From assembly GCA_963791235.1 (NCBI GenBank), contig CAWBRW010000009.1, positions 62,001-126,000 on the forward strand: a stretch of 64,000 bases of DNA. Reading direction: 5' to 3'. The stretch comes from JALORV01 sp963791235. GTDB taxonomy: Bacteria > Pseudomonadota > Gammaproteobacteria > Burkholderiales > Burkholderiaceae_F. The first letter of the stretch is position 1. Every line of letters starts with the position of its first letter. The position numbers were made by a program, and so were the translations under genes. The notes below the pieces were generated by a model. It ran no database searches, was not told the DNA's origin, and saw only the letters and a program-made list of their open reading frames with translations. Of this stretch, positions 25,620-34,330 are shown piece by piece.

Positions 25620-28600
25620 ATGACACAGGGGCAGTCATCCGGCGGCACCGCAAGTCCGCCGTTCACCGTTGACGCAGCGATTGCCATACCCAGACCGGCG
25701 TGGCTGAGCTGGTGCATCGGCGCGCTGGCGGCAGCGCTGCTCGCGAGCCTCCTGGCGCCATGGCTGCTGCCTCAGACCGTGCAGAGCGCCAATCCCGCGC
25801 TGACGCCATTCCTGGTCTGGGCGCAGCGCATTGTTGCCCTTGTGCTGGGCCTGCTGGTGCTCGCCTGGATGGCGATCGTCCGGGACGCACAGCGCCGCGC
25901 GCGTGACCGTGCACGGCTGTGGGAAGAGTCGATCGAGTCGATGAATGTTGGCGTCGCGTTGTGGGATGCCGGCGACGTCCTGATCGGATGCAATGAAGCC
26001 TATCGCACGCTGTATTCGGAGCTGCAGGCTCAGCTCGTTCCCGGCCGCAGCTACCGCGACTTGATGGCCGCGTACTACCGAGTTGCCCCGGCCGATGTCA
26101 TCGATGGGCGCACGCTGGTGGACTTCATCGCCGATGGCGAACGCCGCCGTCGCAGCGGCTCGGAAGTGAGCGAGGTGGCACGCCATCATCGGGGGCGCTG
26201 GCTGTTGATGACCGATTGCCGGACGGCGAGCGGCGGCATCATCAGCTTCCGCAGCGATGTCACGGAACAGAAGGTCATCGAGCATGAGCTCAGCAAGCGC
26301 CGCAAGCTGATCGACGATCTCGCGGCGCTGACCTACGACTGGTTCTGGCGCCAGGATGCCGAAGGCCGCTTCGTCGAGTTCTCCGCCGCGATGGAGGAGC
26401 ACGTCAAGGCCGCGCCCGACCGCCTGCTCGGACAGCGCCGCGAGGAGATGCCGGGTTTCGAGGCCGACCCGAACCAGTATGCGGAGTACCGGGCGCGAGT
26501 CGCGCAGCGGCAGCCGTTTCCATGGTTCACGTACCGCGCCCGTCGCGGCGACGGCTCGCCGATGTGGATCGCGGTCACCGGTAAGCCGATCTTCGATGAG
26601 AAAGGCGAGTTCCAGGGCTACTACGGTGCCGGGCGCGTGGTCACCGAGCGCGAGGACATGCTGGCAGCGCTGCGGCGCAGCGAGGAGCGATTCCGTGCGC
26701 TCACGATGCTCGCGACAGAGTGGTACTGGGAGACGGATACTGATCTGCGGGTTACCGCGGTGCGCGGTGAACCGGCGCGGCAGGAGCGCTTCGCGGCATG
26801 GACGCTGAATCGCCGCTTCTGGGAGATCGAACACATCGATCCGGCATTTCCGGTCGACTGGTCGGTGCTGCGCGAGCGGGTCGTAAGGCGCGAGTCGTTC
26901 CGGAACTTCAAGCTGAAACTGCGCAACGGCGAGGAGGTCGCGTATTACGAGCTCGCCGGCCAGCCGGTGTTCGAACGTGGTGAGTTCGTCGGCTATCGCG
27001 GCCTGGCATGGGACGTGACCGAGCGCGAGTCGCTGATCGCGCGCATTTCCGACAGCGAGGCACGTTTCCGCGCACTGACCGAGCTCTCGTCCGACTGGTA
27101 CTGGGAAATGGACGACAGCCTGCGCTTCACGGTGCTGCGGCAGGGCGCGCGGGGATCGTTCGGCCTGAGCGAGGACGAGGTCATCGGCAAGCACCGCTGG
27201 GAGCTGCCAGGCGAACTGATCCAGCCGTCCTCGTGGGACGAGCATCGCGCCACGCTGCTTGCCCACCGCCCGTTCCGTGACGTGATGTTCCGTCGCTGGA
27301 TGCCCGACGGCTCGCTGGTCTATCACCTGACCAGCGGCGATCCGGTGTTCGATGCCGAAGGCAACTTTCGCGGCTACCGCGGAATCGGCAAGAACATCAG
27401 CGAGCAGATCCGGGCGCAGGAGCGCATCGAGCGGCTCGCGACCGTCGATGCACTCACGCAATTGTCGAACCGCCAGACCTTCGACGAGCGCGCCGGGCGG
27501 CTGCTGGCGACGTCCTACGCCGAAGGCAAGCGCTGCTCGCTGCTGTTCATCGATCTCGACAATTTCCGCCTGCTCAACAACGGCTACGGTCACCGCGTCG
27601 GCGACGAGATGCTCGCGATCGTTGCCAGCCGCATGCGCGATGTCGTCGGCGAGCCTCACCTGCTTGGGCGTCGCGGCGGGGATGAACTCGTCGTGCTGCT
27701 GGTGGATCTGCAGCGACCGGATGCTGCGGTCGAGGTCGCGCGCAAGCTGATCGATGCGATCTGCGAGCCGGCGCGCATCCTCGGCATGGAGATCGCCGTG
27801 ACAGCGTCCGTCGGCATCAGCTTCTTCCCGCAGGACGGCATCGATCTCGACTCGCTGTTGAACGCTGCCGATGCGGCGATGTACCAGGCGAAGGACAGCG
27901 GCCGCCGCACCTATGCGTTCTATACGCAGACGGTGGCGCGGCGCGTCGACCTGCGGTTGCGGCTCGAACAGCGGCTCCGCAAGGCGGTCGAGTCGCGCGA
28001 CTTCAAGCTGTTTTACCAGCCGCTGGTGTCGCTTGCCGACGGCAAGATGATCGGTGCCGAGGCGCTGATCCGTTGGCGCGATGCCGAACTGGGCGACATC
28101 TCGCCCGCCGAGTTCATCCCGATCGCGGAGGAGTCCGGCCTGATCGTCGGCCTGGGCGACTGGGTGCTGCGCGAAGCGTGCCGCGCGCGCCAGGAATGGC
28201 GCCATCTGCAGCTCGACGTCCCGCCTGTGGCGATTAACATGTCCGGCGTGCAGCTGCGCCAGCTCGGCTGCGTCGAGGGGCTGCTCGACGTGCTGAACGC
28301 CTACGAAGTGGCGCCCTCGGAGATCGAGGTGGAGGTCACGGAAACGGGGCTGCTCGATACGTCGGCAGTGTCACGCGAGAACCTGGTGCGCATGCGCAAT
28401 GCCGGGGTACGCCTGGCGCTCGACGATTTCGGCGTCGGTTTTTCGAGCCTCGCACACCTGCGCGACCTGCCGATCCATCGGCTGAAAATCGACCGCAGCT
28501 TTACCGTCGAGTGCATGCGCGATGCCCGCACACTGACGATCGTCAAGGCGGTGATCGAGATGGCCCGCTCGCTCGGCATCAGCGTCACTGCGGAGGGGAT

Positions 28601-28751
28601 CGAGACGCAGGCGCAGCAGACCTGGATGCAGCATCTGGGATGCGATGCCGCGCAGGGGTATCTGTTTGCCCGGCCGATGCCCGGCGACGACTTCATCAAG
28701 CTTTTCATCGATCGCCGCGGCACCGGTCGCGAGCGGTCACTGATGCACTAG
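25620..28751 (+). CDS. Membrane PAS-GGDEF-EAL protein, probable c-di-GMP phosphodiesterase
   Basis: A 1043-residue sensor. Two membrane helices (about residues 28-50 and 62-86) are followed by four PAS-type repeats (about 105-215, 240-345, 360-470, 480-600; repeated FRALT..S..WYWE..D starts in the later ones), a GGDEF domain and an EAL domain. The GGDEF signature reads GGDEL (686-690) and the RxxD inhibitory site is absent. The EAL domain keeps its catalytic set: EAL at 814-816, INMS, EVTET, DDFG, KIDRSF and EGIET. Net activity is therefore likely c-di-GMP hydrolysis tuned by the PAS domains. ATG 25620 is preferred over the frame start at 25515. Confidence 0.92.
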   Translation: MTQGQSSGGTASPPFTVDAAIAIPRPAWLSWCIGALAAALLASLLAPWLLPQTVQSANPALTPFLVWAQRIVALVLGLLVLAWMAIVRDAQRRARDRARLWEESIESMNVGVALWDAGDVLIGCNEAYRTLYSELQAQLVPGRSYRDLMAAYYRVAPADVIDGRTLVDFIADGERRRRSGSEVSEVARHHRGRWLLMTDCRTASGGIISFRSDVTEQKVIEHELSKRRKLIDDLAALTYDWFWRQDAEGRFVEFSAAMEEHVKAAPDRLLGQRREEMPGFEADPNQYAEYRARVAQRQPFPWFTYRARRGDGSPMWIAVTGKPIFDEKGEFQGYYGAGRVVTEREDMLAALRRSEERFRALTMLATEWYWETDTDLRVTAVRGEPARQERFAAWTLNRRFWEIEHIDPAFPVDWSVLRERVVRRESFRNFKLKLRNGEEVAYYELAGQPVFERGEFVGYRGLAWDVTERESLIARISDSEARFRALTELSSDWYWEMDDSLRFTVLRQGARGSFGLSEDEVIGKHRWELPGELIQPSSWDEHRATLLAHRPFRDVMFRRWMPDGSLVYHLTSGDPVFDAEGNFRGYRGIGKNISEQIRAQERIERLATVDALTQLSNRQTFDERAGRLLATSYAEGKRCSLLFIDLDNFRLLNNGYGHRVGDEMLAIVASRMRDVVGEPHLLGRRGGDELVVLLVDLQRPDAAVEVARKLIDAICEPARILGMEIAVTASVGISFFPQDGIDLDSLLNAADAAMYQAKDSGRRTYAFYTQTVARRVDLRLRLEQRLRKAVESRDFKLFYQPLVSLADGKMIGAEALIRWRDAELGDISPAEFIPIAEESGLIVGLGDWVLREACRARQEWRHLQLDVPPVAINMSGVQLRQLGCVEGLLDVLNAYEVAPSEIEVEVTETGLLDTSAVSRENLVRMRNAGVRLALDDFGVGFSSLAHLRDLPIHRLKIDRSFTVECMRDARTLTIVKAVIEMARSLGISVTAEGIETQAQQTWMQHLGCDAAQGYLFARPMPGDDFIKLFIDRRGTGRERSLMH

Positions 28752-28760
28752 GAGACTCCG

Positions 28761-29597
28761 CTGCACACGACATATTTCGAAGGCGCATGGCACGACGGCA
28801 ACGTCCCGCTGATCGGTGCGATGGATCACAGCGTCTGGCTCGCTTCGACGATCTTCGACGGCGCGCGCTCGATCCATCGCATGGCGCCGGACCTGCGTGC
28901 GCACTGCGCGCGCACCTATGACTCCGCACGGCGGGTGGGACTGACGCTTGAGCTGCCGATCGACGAACTGATGCGACTCGCCATCGAAGGGATCCATCGT
29001 TTCCCGGCCGATACCGACCTGTACATCCGGCCACTGGTGTTCGGAACGGCCGGCCTGCTGGTGCCGGAAAAGAGCGCGTTTGCACTGACGGTGTTCGATG
29101 CGCCGTTGCCGCCCTTCGCGGGATTCTCGGCGCATCTGTCGCAGCGCCGTCGCCCGTCACCGCTGGCCGCGACCACTGACGCCAAGGCGTCCGCGCTGTA
29201 TCCCAACGTCGCACGTGCCTTGCGTGAGGCGGCCGAGGCCGGGTTCAATAATGCCGTGGTGCTGGATCCCGAAGGCAACGTTGCCGAGTTCGCCACCGCG
29301 AATCTGTTCTTCGTGTCCGAAAGCGGCGCCGTCGTCACGCCGGCGGCCAACGGAACTTTCCTGGCGGGGATTACCCGGGCGCGCGTGATCCAGCTGCTGT
29401 CTGACGTCGGCATCGCAGTGAAGCAACGCGCCGTGAAGCCGGAAGAACTCGACTCTGCCCGTGAGATCTTCAACACCGGCAATTTCGGCAAGGTGATGCC
29501 GTGCACGCGTTACGGCGAGCGCGAACTGCCGATGGGCCCCGTGGCAACACGCGCGCGCGAGCTCTATATGGAGTTCGCTGCCGGCTGTCGCGTCTGA
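28761..29597 (+). CDS. Branched-chain aminotransferase-like class IV PLP enzyme (apparent CTG start)
   Basis: A fold-type IV aminotransferase of about 278 residues. The coded sequence LHTTYFEGAWHDGNVPLIG before the first in-frame ATG (28821) matches the normal family start (YFxGxWxxGNxP), so translation must begin earlier. The only candidate is CTG at 28761, with AGGAG ending 6 bases before it. Later motifs: SLASTIFDGARS-like start of the core, DAKASALYPN with the PLP lysine, NVAEFATANLFFV and FNTGNFGKVMPCTRYGER. It transfers amino groups, probably to or from branched-chain 2-oxo acids; D-amino-acid aminotransferase is a less likely alternative. It follows the GGDEF-EAL gene by 9 bp. Confidence 0.85.
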   Translation: MHTTYFEGAWHDGNVPLIGAMDHSVWLASTIFDGARSIHRMAPDLRAHCARTYDSARRVGLTLELPIDELMRLAIEGIHRFPADTDLYIRPLVFGTAGLLVPEKSAFALTVFDAPLPPFAGFSAHLSQRRRPSPLAATTDAKASALYPNVARALREAAEAGFNNAVVLDPEGNVAEFATANLFFVSESGAVVTPAANGTFLAGITRARVIQLLSDVGIAVKQRAVKPEELDSAREIFNTGNFGKVMPCTRYGERELPMGPVATRARELYMEFAAGCRV

Positions 29598-29605
29598 ATC
29601 CGATA

Positions 29606-29623
29606 CCGGCCGGCGCCGGCCGG
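29606..29623. repeat. 18-bp perfect GC-only palindrome
   Basis: CCGGCCGGC followed by GCCGGCCGG, self-complementary over all 18 bases, 9 bp after the aminotransferase stop and just before the parC -10-like box (TAGAAT at 29634-29639). No T-run follows, so a terminator role is weak; it could form a cruciform or be a protein site. Confidence 0.5.
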
Positions 29624-29670
29624 CCGGGCTCCGTAGAATCGCATCAGGCACCGTCGGGTGCGCCACCTCC

Positions 29671-32004
29671 ATGCTCGAACAACAGTCCCTATTCCCCGCC
29701 GGTGACGGCAGCGACGGCGACGGCAGCGACTCTCTGACGCTCGCCCAGTTCGCGCAGCGGGCGTACCTCGACTACGCGATCTCGGTCGTCAAGGGCCGCG
29801 CGCTGCCCGACGGCGCCGACGGCCAGAAGCCGGTGCAGCGTCGCATCCTGTTCGCGATGAACGAGATGGGGCTGGTGGCCGGGGCGCGGCCGGTGAAGTC
29901 GGCGCGCGTCGTTGGCGATGTGCTTGGCCGCTTTCATCCGCACGGTGACCAGGCCGCGTATGACGCGATGGTGCGGATGGCGCAGGACTTCTCGCTGCGC
30001 TACCCGCTGGTCGACGGCCAGGGCAACTTCGGCAGCCGCGACGGCGACGGCGCGGCGGCGATGCGCTACACCGAGGCGCGACTGACGCCGATCGCGCGCC
30101 TGCTGCTCGACGAAATCGACGAAGGTACGGTTGATTTCATGCCGAACTACGACGGCTCGACGCAGGAACCGCGGCTGCTGCCGGCACGCCTGCCCTTCGT
30201 GCTGTTGAACGGTGCTTCGGGCATCGCGGTCGGCATGGCCACCGAGATCCCGTCGCACAACCTGCGCGAAGTGGCGGCGGCCACGTTGCTGCTGCTCGGC
30301 AATCCGAAGGCTTCGCTCGACGACGTGCTGGCAAGGCTTCCGGCGCCGGACTTTCCAGGCGGCGGCCAGATCATTTCGTCCCGCAGTGACATCCGCGACA
30401 TCTATACCAGTGGCCGCGGCAGCCTCAAGGTGCGCGCGCGCTACGAGTTCGAGGAACTGGCGCGAGGGCAATGGCAGCTCGTCGTTACCGAACTGCCGCC
30501 TTCGGCCTCGGCGCAGCGCGTGCTCGAGGAAATCGAGGAACTCACGAATCCGAAGGTCAAGGCCGGCAAGAAGGCCCTGACGGCGGAGCAGCAGCAGACC
30601 AAGCAACTGATGCTGTCGGTGCTCGATACCGTGCGCGACGAGTCCGGCAAGGACGCGGCAGTGCGGCTGGTGTTCGAGCCGCGCACGTCGAAGGTCGACC
30701 GCGACGAGTTCGTGCGGACCTTGCTGGCGCAAACGAGCATGGAAGCCAGTGCGCCGATCAACCTCGTGATGATCGGCCGCGACGGCCGGCCGCGCTGCAA
30801 GCCGCTCAACGAGATCCTCCTGGAGTGGATCGAGTTCCGGGTCGACACGGTGCGCCGTCGTTCCCAGCATCGGCTGCAGAAGGTCGAGGATCGCATCCAC
30901 ATCCTCGAGGGGCGGCAGGCGGTCCTGCTGAATATCGACAAGGTCATCAAGCTGATCCGCAACTCGGACGAGCCGAAGGCGGACCTGATCAAGGCGTTCA
31001 AGCTGACCGAGCGCCAGGCCGAGGACATCCTGGAGATCCGGCTGCGGCAACTCGCGCGGCTGGAAGGTCTCAAGATCGAGCAGGAGCTGGCCGAATTGCG
31101 CAAGGAGGAGGGCGGGCTGCGCAAGCTGCTGGGATCGGACGCCGTGCTGCGCAAGCAGGTCGCGCGCGAGATCGAGGACGATGCGAAGAAGTACGGCGAT
31201 GCACGGCGTACGCTGATCGAGGAGGCCGAGCGCGCGGCCGTCGAAGTCAAGGTGCTGGACGAGCCGGTGACGGTGATCGTCTCCGAGAAAGGCTTTGTGC
31301 GCGCGCGCAGCGGCCATGGCCATGATCCGGCGCAATTCGGCTTCAAGACGGGCGACGCACTGTATGAGGCGTACGAGTGCCGCAGCGTCGACCAGATGAT
31401 CGCGATCGGCAGCAACGGTCGCGTGTATTCGGTGCCGGTGGCGCAGCTGCCGTCGGCGCGCGGCGATGGCGCTCCCGTCAGCTCGATGATCGAGCTTGAG
31501 GCCGGGACGAAGCTGGTCAGCTATGTCGCTGGCCCGCCGGAAGCGCCGCTGCTGCTGGCGACCAGCAATGGCTACGGCTTCGCGGCATCGCTTGGCGACA
31601 TGGTGTCCCGGCAGAAGGCCGGCAAGCAGTTCATCACGGTCGAGGAGGGTGCCGAGCCGCTGCGCCCGCAGCTCGTCAAGGCGGCCAGCGACCGGCTGAT
31701 CGCCTGCCTGTCCGCCAAGGGGCGCGTGCTGGTGTTCGATGCCAGCGAGATCAAGGCGCTCGCGGGCGGCGGGCGCGGTGTCACGCTGATGGACCTTGAC
31801 GATGGCGAGAAGCTGCTGGCGGCGCTTCCGATCTCCAGTGGAGCGGTGCTGCACGCGACGCGCGGTTCCGCCGGCAAGCCGGTCGAGGTCAGGCTCGTCG
31901 GTGCTCAGCTGGAAGGCCAGCACGGACACCGTGCGCGCAAGGGCAAGCTGGTCGATTCCAAGCTGAAACCCCCGTTTGTTCTGTCACGGCTGCCCGAGGC
32001 ATAA
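29671..32004 (+). CDS. parC: DNA topoisomerase IV subunit A
   Basis: A 777-residue ParC. The winged-helix catalytic Tyr is Y133 in AAMRYTEARL. The quinolone-resistance region reads GRFHPHGDQAAYDAMVRM, with Gln94 and Asp98 where E. coli has Ser80 and Glu84. The coiled-coil gate (about residues 395-480) and a degenerate beta-pinwheel C-terminal domain follow. An insertion of Lys/Gln-rich sequence lies near residues 290-310. It pairs with ParE from 23511. It is preceded by a TAGAATC box 32 bp before the start. Confidence 0.96.
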   Translation: MLEQQSLFPAGDGSDGDGSDSLTLAQFAQRAYLDYAISVVKGRALPDGADGQKPVQRRILFAMNEMGLVAGARPVKSARVVGDVLGRFHPHGDQAAYDAMVRMAQDFSLRYPLVDGQGNFGSRDGDGAAAMRYTEARLTPIARLLLDEIDEGTVDFMPNYDGSTQEPRLLPARLPFVLLNGASGIAVGMATEIPSHNLREVAAATLLLLGNPKASLDDVLARLPAPDFPGGGQIISSRSDIRDIYTSGRGSLKVRARYEFEELARGQWQLVVTELPPSASAQRVLEEIEELTNPKVKAGKKALTAEQQQTKQLMLSVLDTVRDESGKDAAVRLVFEPRTSKVDRDEFVRTLLAQTSMEASAPINLVMIGRDGRPRCKPLNEILLEWIEFRVDTVRRRSQHRLQKVEDRIHILEGRQAVLLNIDKVIKLIRNSDEPKADLIKAFKLTERQAEDILEIRLRQLARLEGLKIEQELAELRKEEGGLRKLLGSDAVLRKQVAREIEDDAKKYGDARRTLIEEAERAAVEVKVLDEPVTVIVSEKGFVRARSGHGHDPAQFGFKTGDALYEAYECRSVDQMIAIGSNGRVYSVPVAQLPSARGDGAPVSSMIELEAGTKLVSYVAGPPEAPLLLATSNGYGFAASLGDMVSRQKAGKQFITVEEGAEPLRPQLVKAASDRLIACLSAKGRVLVFDASEIKALAGGGRGVTLMDLDDGEKLLAALPISSGAVLHATRGSAGKPVEVRLVGAQLEGQHGHRARKGKLVDSKLKPPFVLSRLPEA

Positions 32005-32007
32005 CGC

Positions 32008-32475
32008 ATGAGGCTCATTTATACGACGCTGCTCTTCATTCACCTTCTCGGGGTGGTCATCTGGGTCGGTGGCATGTTCGTGCTGCATTTCGCAGTGCGC
32101 CCTGCAGCCGCGGGCCAGTTGCCGCCGCCGCAGCGACTGCCGCTGCTCGCGACGGCGCTGGACCGCTTCTTCTTCTGGGTGACGATCGCGATCATCGCCA
32201 TCCTCGGCAGCGGCATCGGTCTGATTCTCGGCGCCGGTGGATTCGCAAACGCGCATGTATCCGTGCACGTGATGTTTGCCATCGGCCTCGCGATGATGGG
32301 GATCTTCCTGCATATCCGCTTCGCGCCGTTCCCGCGATTGCGGCGCGCGGTGGCGGCGAACGATTGGCCGACGGCGGCGGCGAACCTCGACGTGATCCGC
32401 AAGCTGGTCGCCACCAACCTGGCGCTCGGTATTGTGACCACCGCGGTGGCGACGATCGGACGTGCGCTGCTGTAG
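32008..32475 (+). CDS. CopD-like small integral membrane protein
   Basis: A 155-residue protein with four hydrophobic segments (about residues 5-30, 53-78, 85-105, 130-153). His12 in LLFIHLLGVVIWVGGMFV and later histidines in the helices are typical of the CopD/DUF2269-like group of four-helix membrane proteins, some of which bind heme or copper. It begins 3 bp after the parC stop, so it is co-transcribed. Function unknown. Confidence 0.7.
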   Translation: MRLIYTTLLFIHLLGVVIWVGGMFVLHFAVRPAAAGQLPPPQRLPLLATALDRFFFWVTIAIIAILGSGIGLILGAGGFANAHVSVHVMFAIGLAMMGIFLHIRFAPFPRLRRAVAANDWPTAAANLDVIRKLVATNLALGIVTTAVATIGRALL

Positions 32476-32479
32476 CTCG

Positions 32480-33364
32480 CTACAGCGACAGCGTGCCGCG
32501 GGCGACCATCACGGCGCGGCCACCGACACGAACGCGACGGGCGGTGCCGCCGGTCTGGTCGTACGAAAGCGCAATAGCACTCGGACGGCCCATCTCGAGC
32601 CCCTGCTGGATCTCCCAGTTCTGGGGGCCATCGTTGCCGGCATGTTCAGCGAGCCATCCCGCCAGCGCGGCCGCGGCAGACCCGGTGGCCGGGTCCTCAG
32701 CCACTCCGAGTCCGGGCGCGAACATGCGCGCACGCCAGCTCGCCTCGCCGTTGCGGGCCACCGGATAGAGCTTCTGCGTGCTGCGGTCACCCAGCAGGGC
32801 TTGCCACCGTTCGAGATCGAGCCGGGCAGCGGACAGCGCGTCCACAGTGGCGAGCGGCACCACCAGGAAGGGCACGCCGCAGGACCAGACCTCGGGTCGG
32901 GACGGCACCGCGCTCGCCGCAAGGCCGAGCATCGCGGCCGCGCCAGCGAGGTCCTCGATCACCTCGACCAGTTCCGGAGACTGCGCGGTGGTGAGGGTGC
33001 AGCCGTGAATCGAACCGTCGGCATGGCGATCGATGCTGACCGGCACCGGGCCCACGGCTTCCTCGAACACGATGTCGCGCACACCGGGACCGATGCGGCC
33101 GAGCGATGCGAGTGCGAACGCGGTCCCCACGGTGGGATGGCCAGCGAAGGGCAGTTCGCCCCCTGGCGTGAAGATGCGAACCCGTGCGGCATGCGCCGGG
33201 TCGGCGGGAGGAAGCACGAAGGTGGTTTCGCTGTAGTTGAACTCGCGCGCGACCGACTGCATCGTCGCGTCGTCGATTCCGCGTGCATCGAGCACGACGG
33301 CCAGCGGATTGCCGCCGAAGCGGCGATCGGTGAACACATCCAGCGTGCAGTACTCGAAGTTCAT
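32480..33364 (-). CDS. PhzF family isomerase-like protein
   Basis: A 294-residue protein with the PhzF/diaminopimelate-epimerase fold. Near the start are YCTLDVFTDRRFGGNPLAVV and the catalytic Glu in EFNYSETTFVLP; the second half has EDPATGSAAAALAGWL, the family hallmark. PhzF isomerises trans-2,3-dihydro-3-hydroxyanthranilate, but the many relatives outside phenazine clusters have unknown substrates, and there are no phenazine genes here. The ATG at 33364 overlaps the stop of the upstream EamA gene by 4 bp. Confidence 0.88.
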   Translation of the reverse strand: MNFEYCTLDVFTDRRFGGNPLAVVLDARGIDDATMQSVAREFNYSETTFVLPPADPAHAARVRIFTPGGELPFAGHPTVGTAFALASLGRIGPGVRDIVFEEAVGPVPVSIDRHADGSIHGCTLTTAQSPELVEVIEDLAGAAAMLGLAASAVPSRPEVWSCGVPFLVVPLATVDALSAARLDLERWQALLGDRSTQKLYPVARNGEASWRARMFAPGLGVAEDPATGSAAAALAGWLAEHAGNDGPQNWEIQQGLEMGRPSAIALSYDQTGGTARRVRVGGRAVMVARGTLSL

Positions 33365-34299
33365 CCGCGAGACCTCCGTATCGATGTCAGCCGTCCGGCC
33401 GCGACCAGTGCGACCACGACGGCTGCATATATCCAAGCGACGGTATCGATCGTCTCGCCGAACAGCAATCCGGCGAAGCCGATCGTCAGGAACACCTGCA
33501 GCAGCTGCACCTGGCCGACCCGCGCCAGTCCCCCTTCGGCCAGTCCGCGGTACCAGGCGAAGAATCCAAGGAACTGCGAGAACACGGTGACGTAGCCGAA
33601 CGCGAGCGTGGTACGGAGCTCAATCGGCCACGGTTGATGCCAGGCGAGCCACGCGACTGGGACCAGCAGCACCGGGGCGGCCATGACGAGCGCCCAGCAG
33701 ATCACCTCCGGACCGCCGATCGCGCGCGCGAGCCGGCCGCCCTCGGCGTAGCCCAATGCTCCAAATCCGACAGCAGCGAGCAGCCAGAGATCGCCCGCTG
33801 CAAATCCACCGCCGCCGGTCTGCCATGCGAAGTGCAGCACCACCGCACTGCCGGCGATCGCAAACAGCCAGAACGCCTTCGATGGACGCTCCCCGCCGAG
33901 CCAGGCGGCAAAGAGTGCTGTGGCCAGCGGCAGCACCCCGACCACGATGGCGCCATGCGCTGCCGGGACGGTCTTCATGCCGATCGACGAGCAGACCGGA
34001 AAGCCGACGATCACGCCGAGCGCGACGGCTGCGAGCTGTGGCAACTGGGCACGGCCCGGGCGTGGAGCCCGACGCCACCACAGATAGAGGGCCGCCGGGA
34101 GCGCCGCCAGCACCGCCCGGCCGAGTCCAATCAGCCATGGGTCGAGTTCGACAACCGCGACTCGTGTCATCGGCAACGTCAGGCTGAAGATCAGCACGCC
34201 GATGAAGCCGAGCAGCAGGCCGCGCGCTTCGTGAGGCGCGTGTGCAGGCAGGGTCGTCTGCAAGGTCGGACCGGTTCCGGGGTCGTCGCGCGCGAGCAA
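33361..34299 (-). CDS. EamA/DMT family transporter
   Basis: A 312-residue membrane protein with about ten hydrophobic segments in two EamA repeats; typical features are GLLLGFIGVLIFSLTLPMTR in the first helix, GMKTVPAAHGAIVVGVLPLATALFA in the first repeat and GLARVGQVQLLQVFLTIGFA in the second. Family members export amino acids, metabolites or drugs. The frame begins with TTG at 34299, and no ATG precedes the first helix, so the exact start is uncertain. Translationally coupled to the PhzF-like gene downstream. Confidence 0.85.
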   Translation of the reverse strand: MLARDDPGTGPTLQTTLPAHAPHEARGLLLGFIGVLIFSLTLPMTRVAVVELDPWLIGLGRAVLAALPAALYLWWRRAPRPGRAQLPQLAAVALGVIVGFPVCSSIGMKTVPAAHGAIVVGVLPLATALFAAWLGGERPSKAFWLFAIAGSAVVLHFAWQTGGGGFAAGDLWLLAAVGFGALGYAEGGRLARAIGGPEVICWALVMAAPVLLVPVAWLAWHQPWPIELRTTLAFGYVTVFSQFLGFFAWYRGLAEGGLARVGQVQLLQVFLTIGFAGLLFGETIDTVAWIYAAVVVALVAAGRLTSIRRSRG

Positions 34300-34330
34300 T
34301 GCTGGTGCAGGGATCGCGATCAGCGTGATT

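Noticed and set aside
25635..28205. Antisense open frame of 856 codons opposite the GGDEF-EAL gene
   Set aside because: Long antisense frames are expected in high-GC genes; the product has no family motif and the sense strand encodes a full multidomain protein.
29689..31929. Antisense open frame of 746 codons opposite parC
   Set aside because: Compositional shadow; parC is conserved through its whole length on the other strand.
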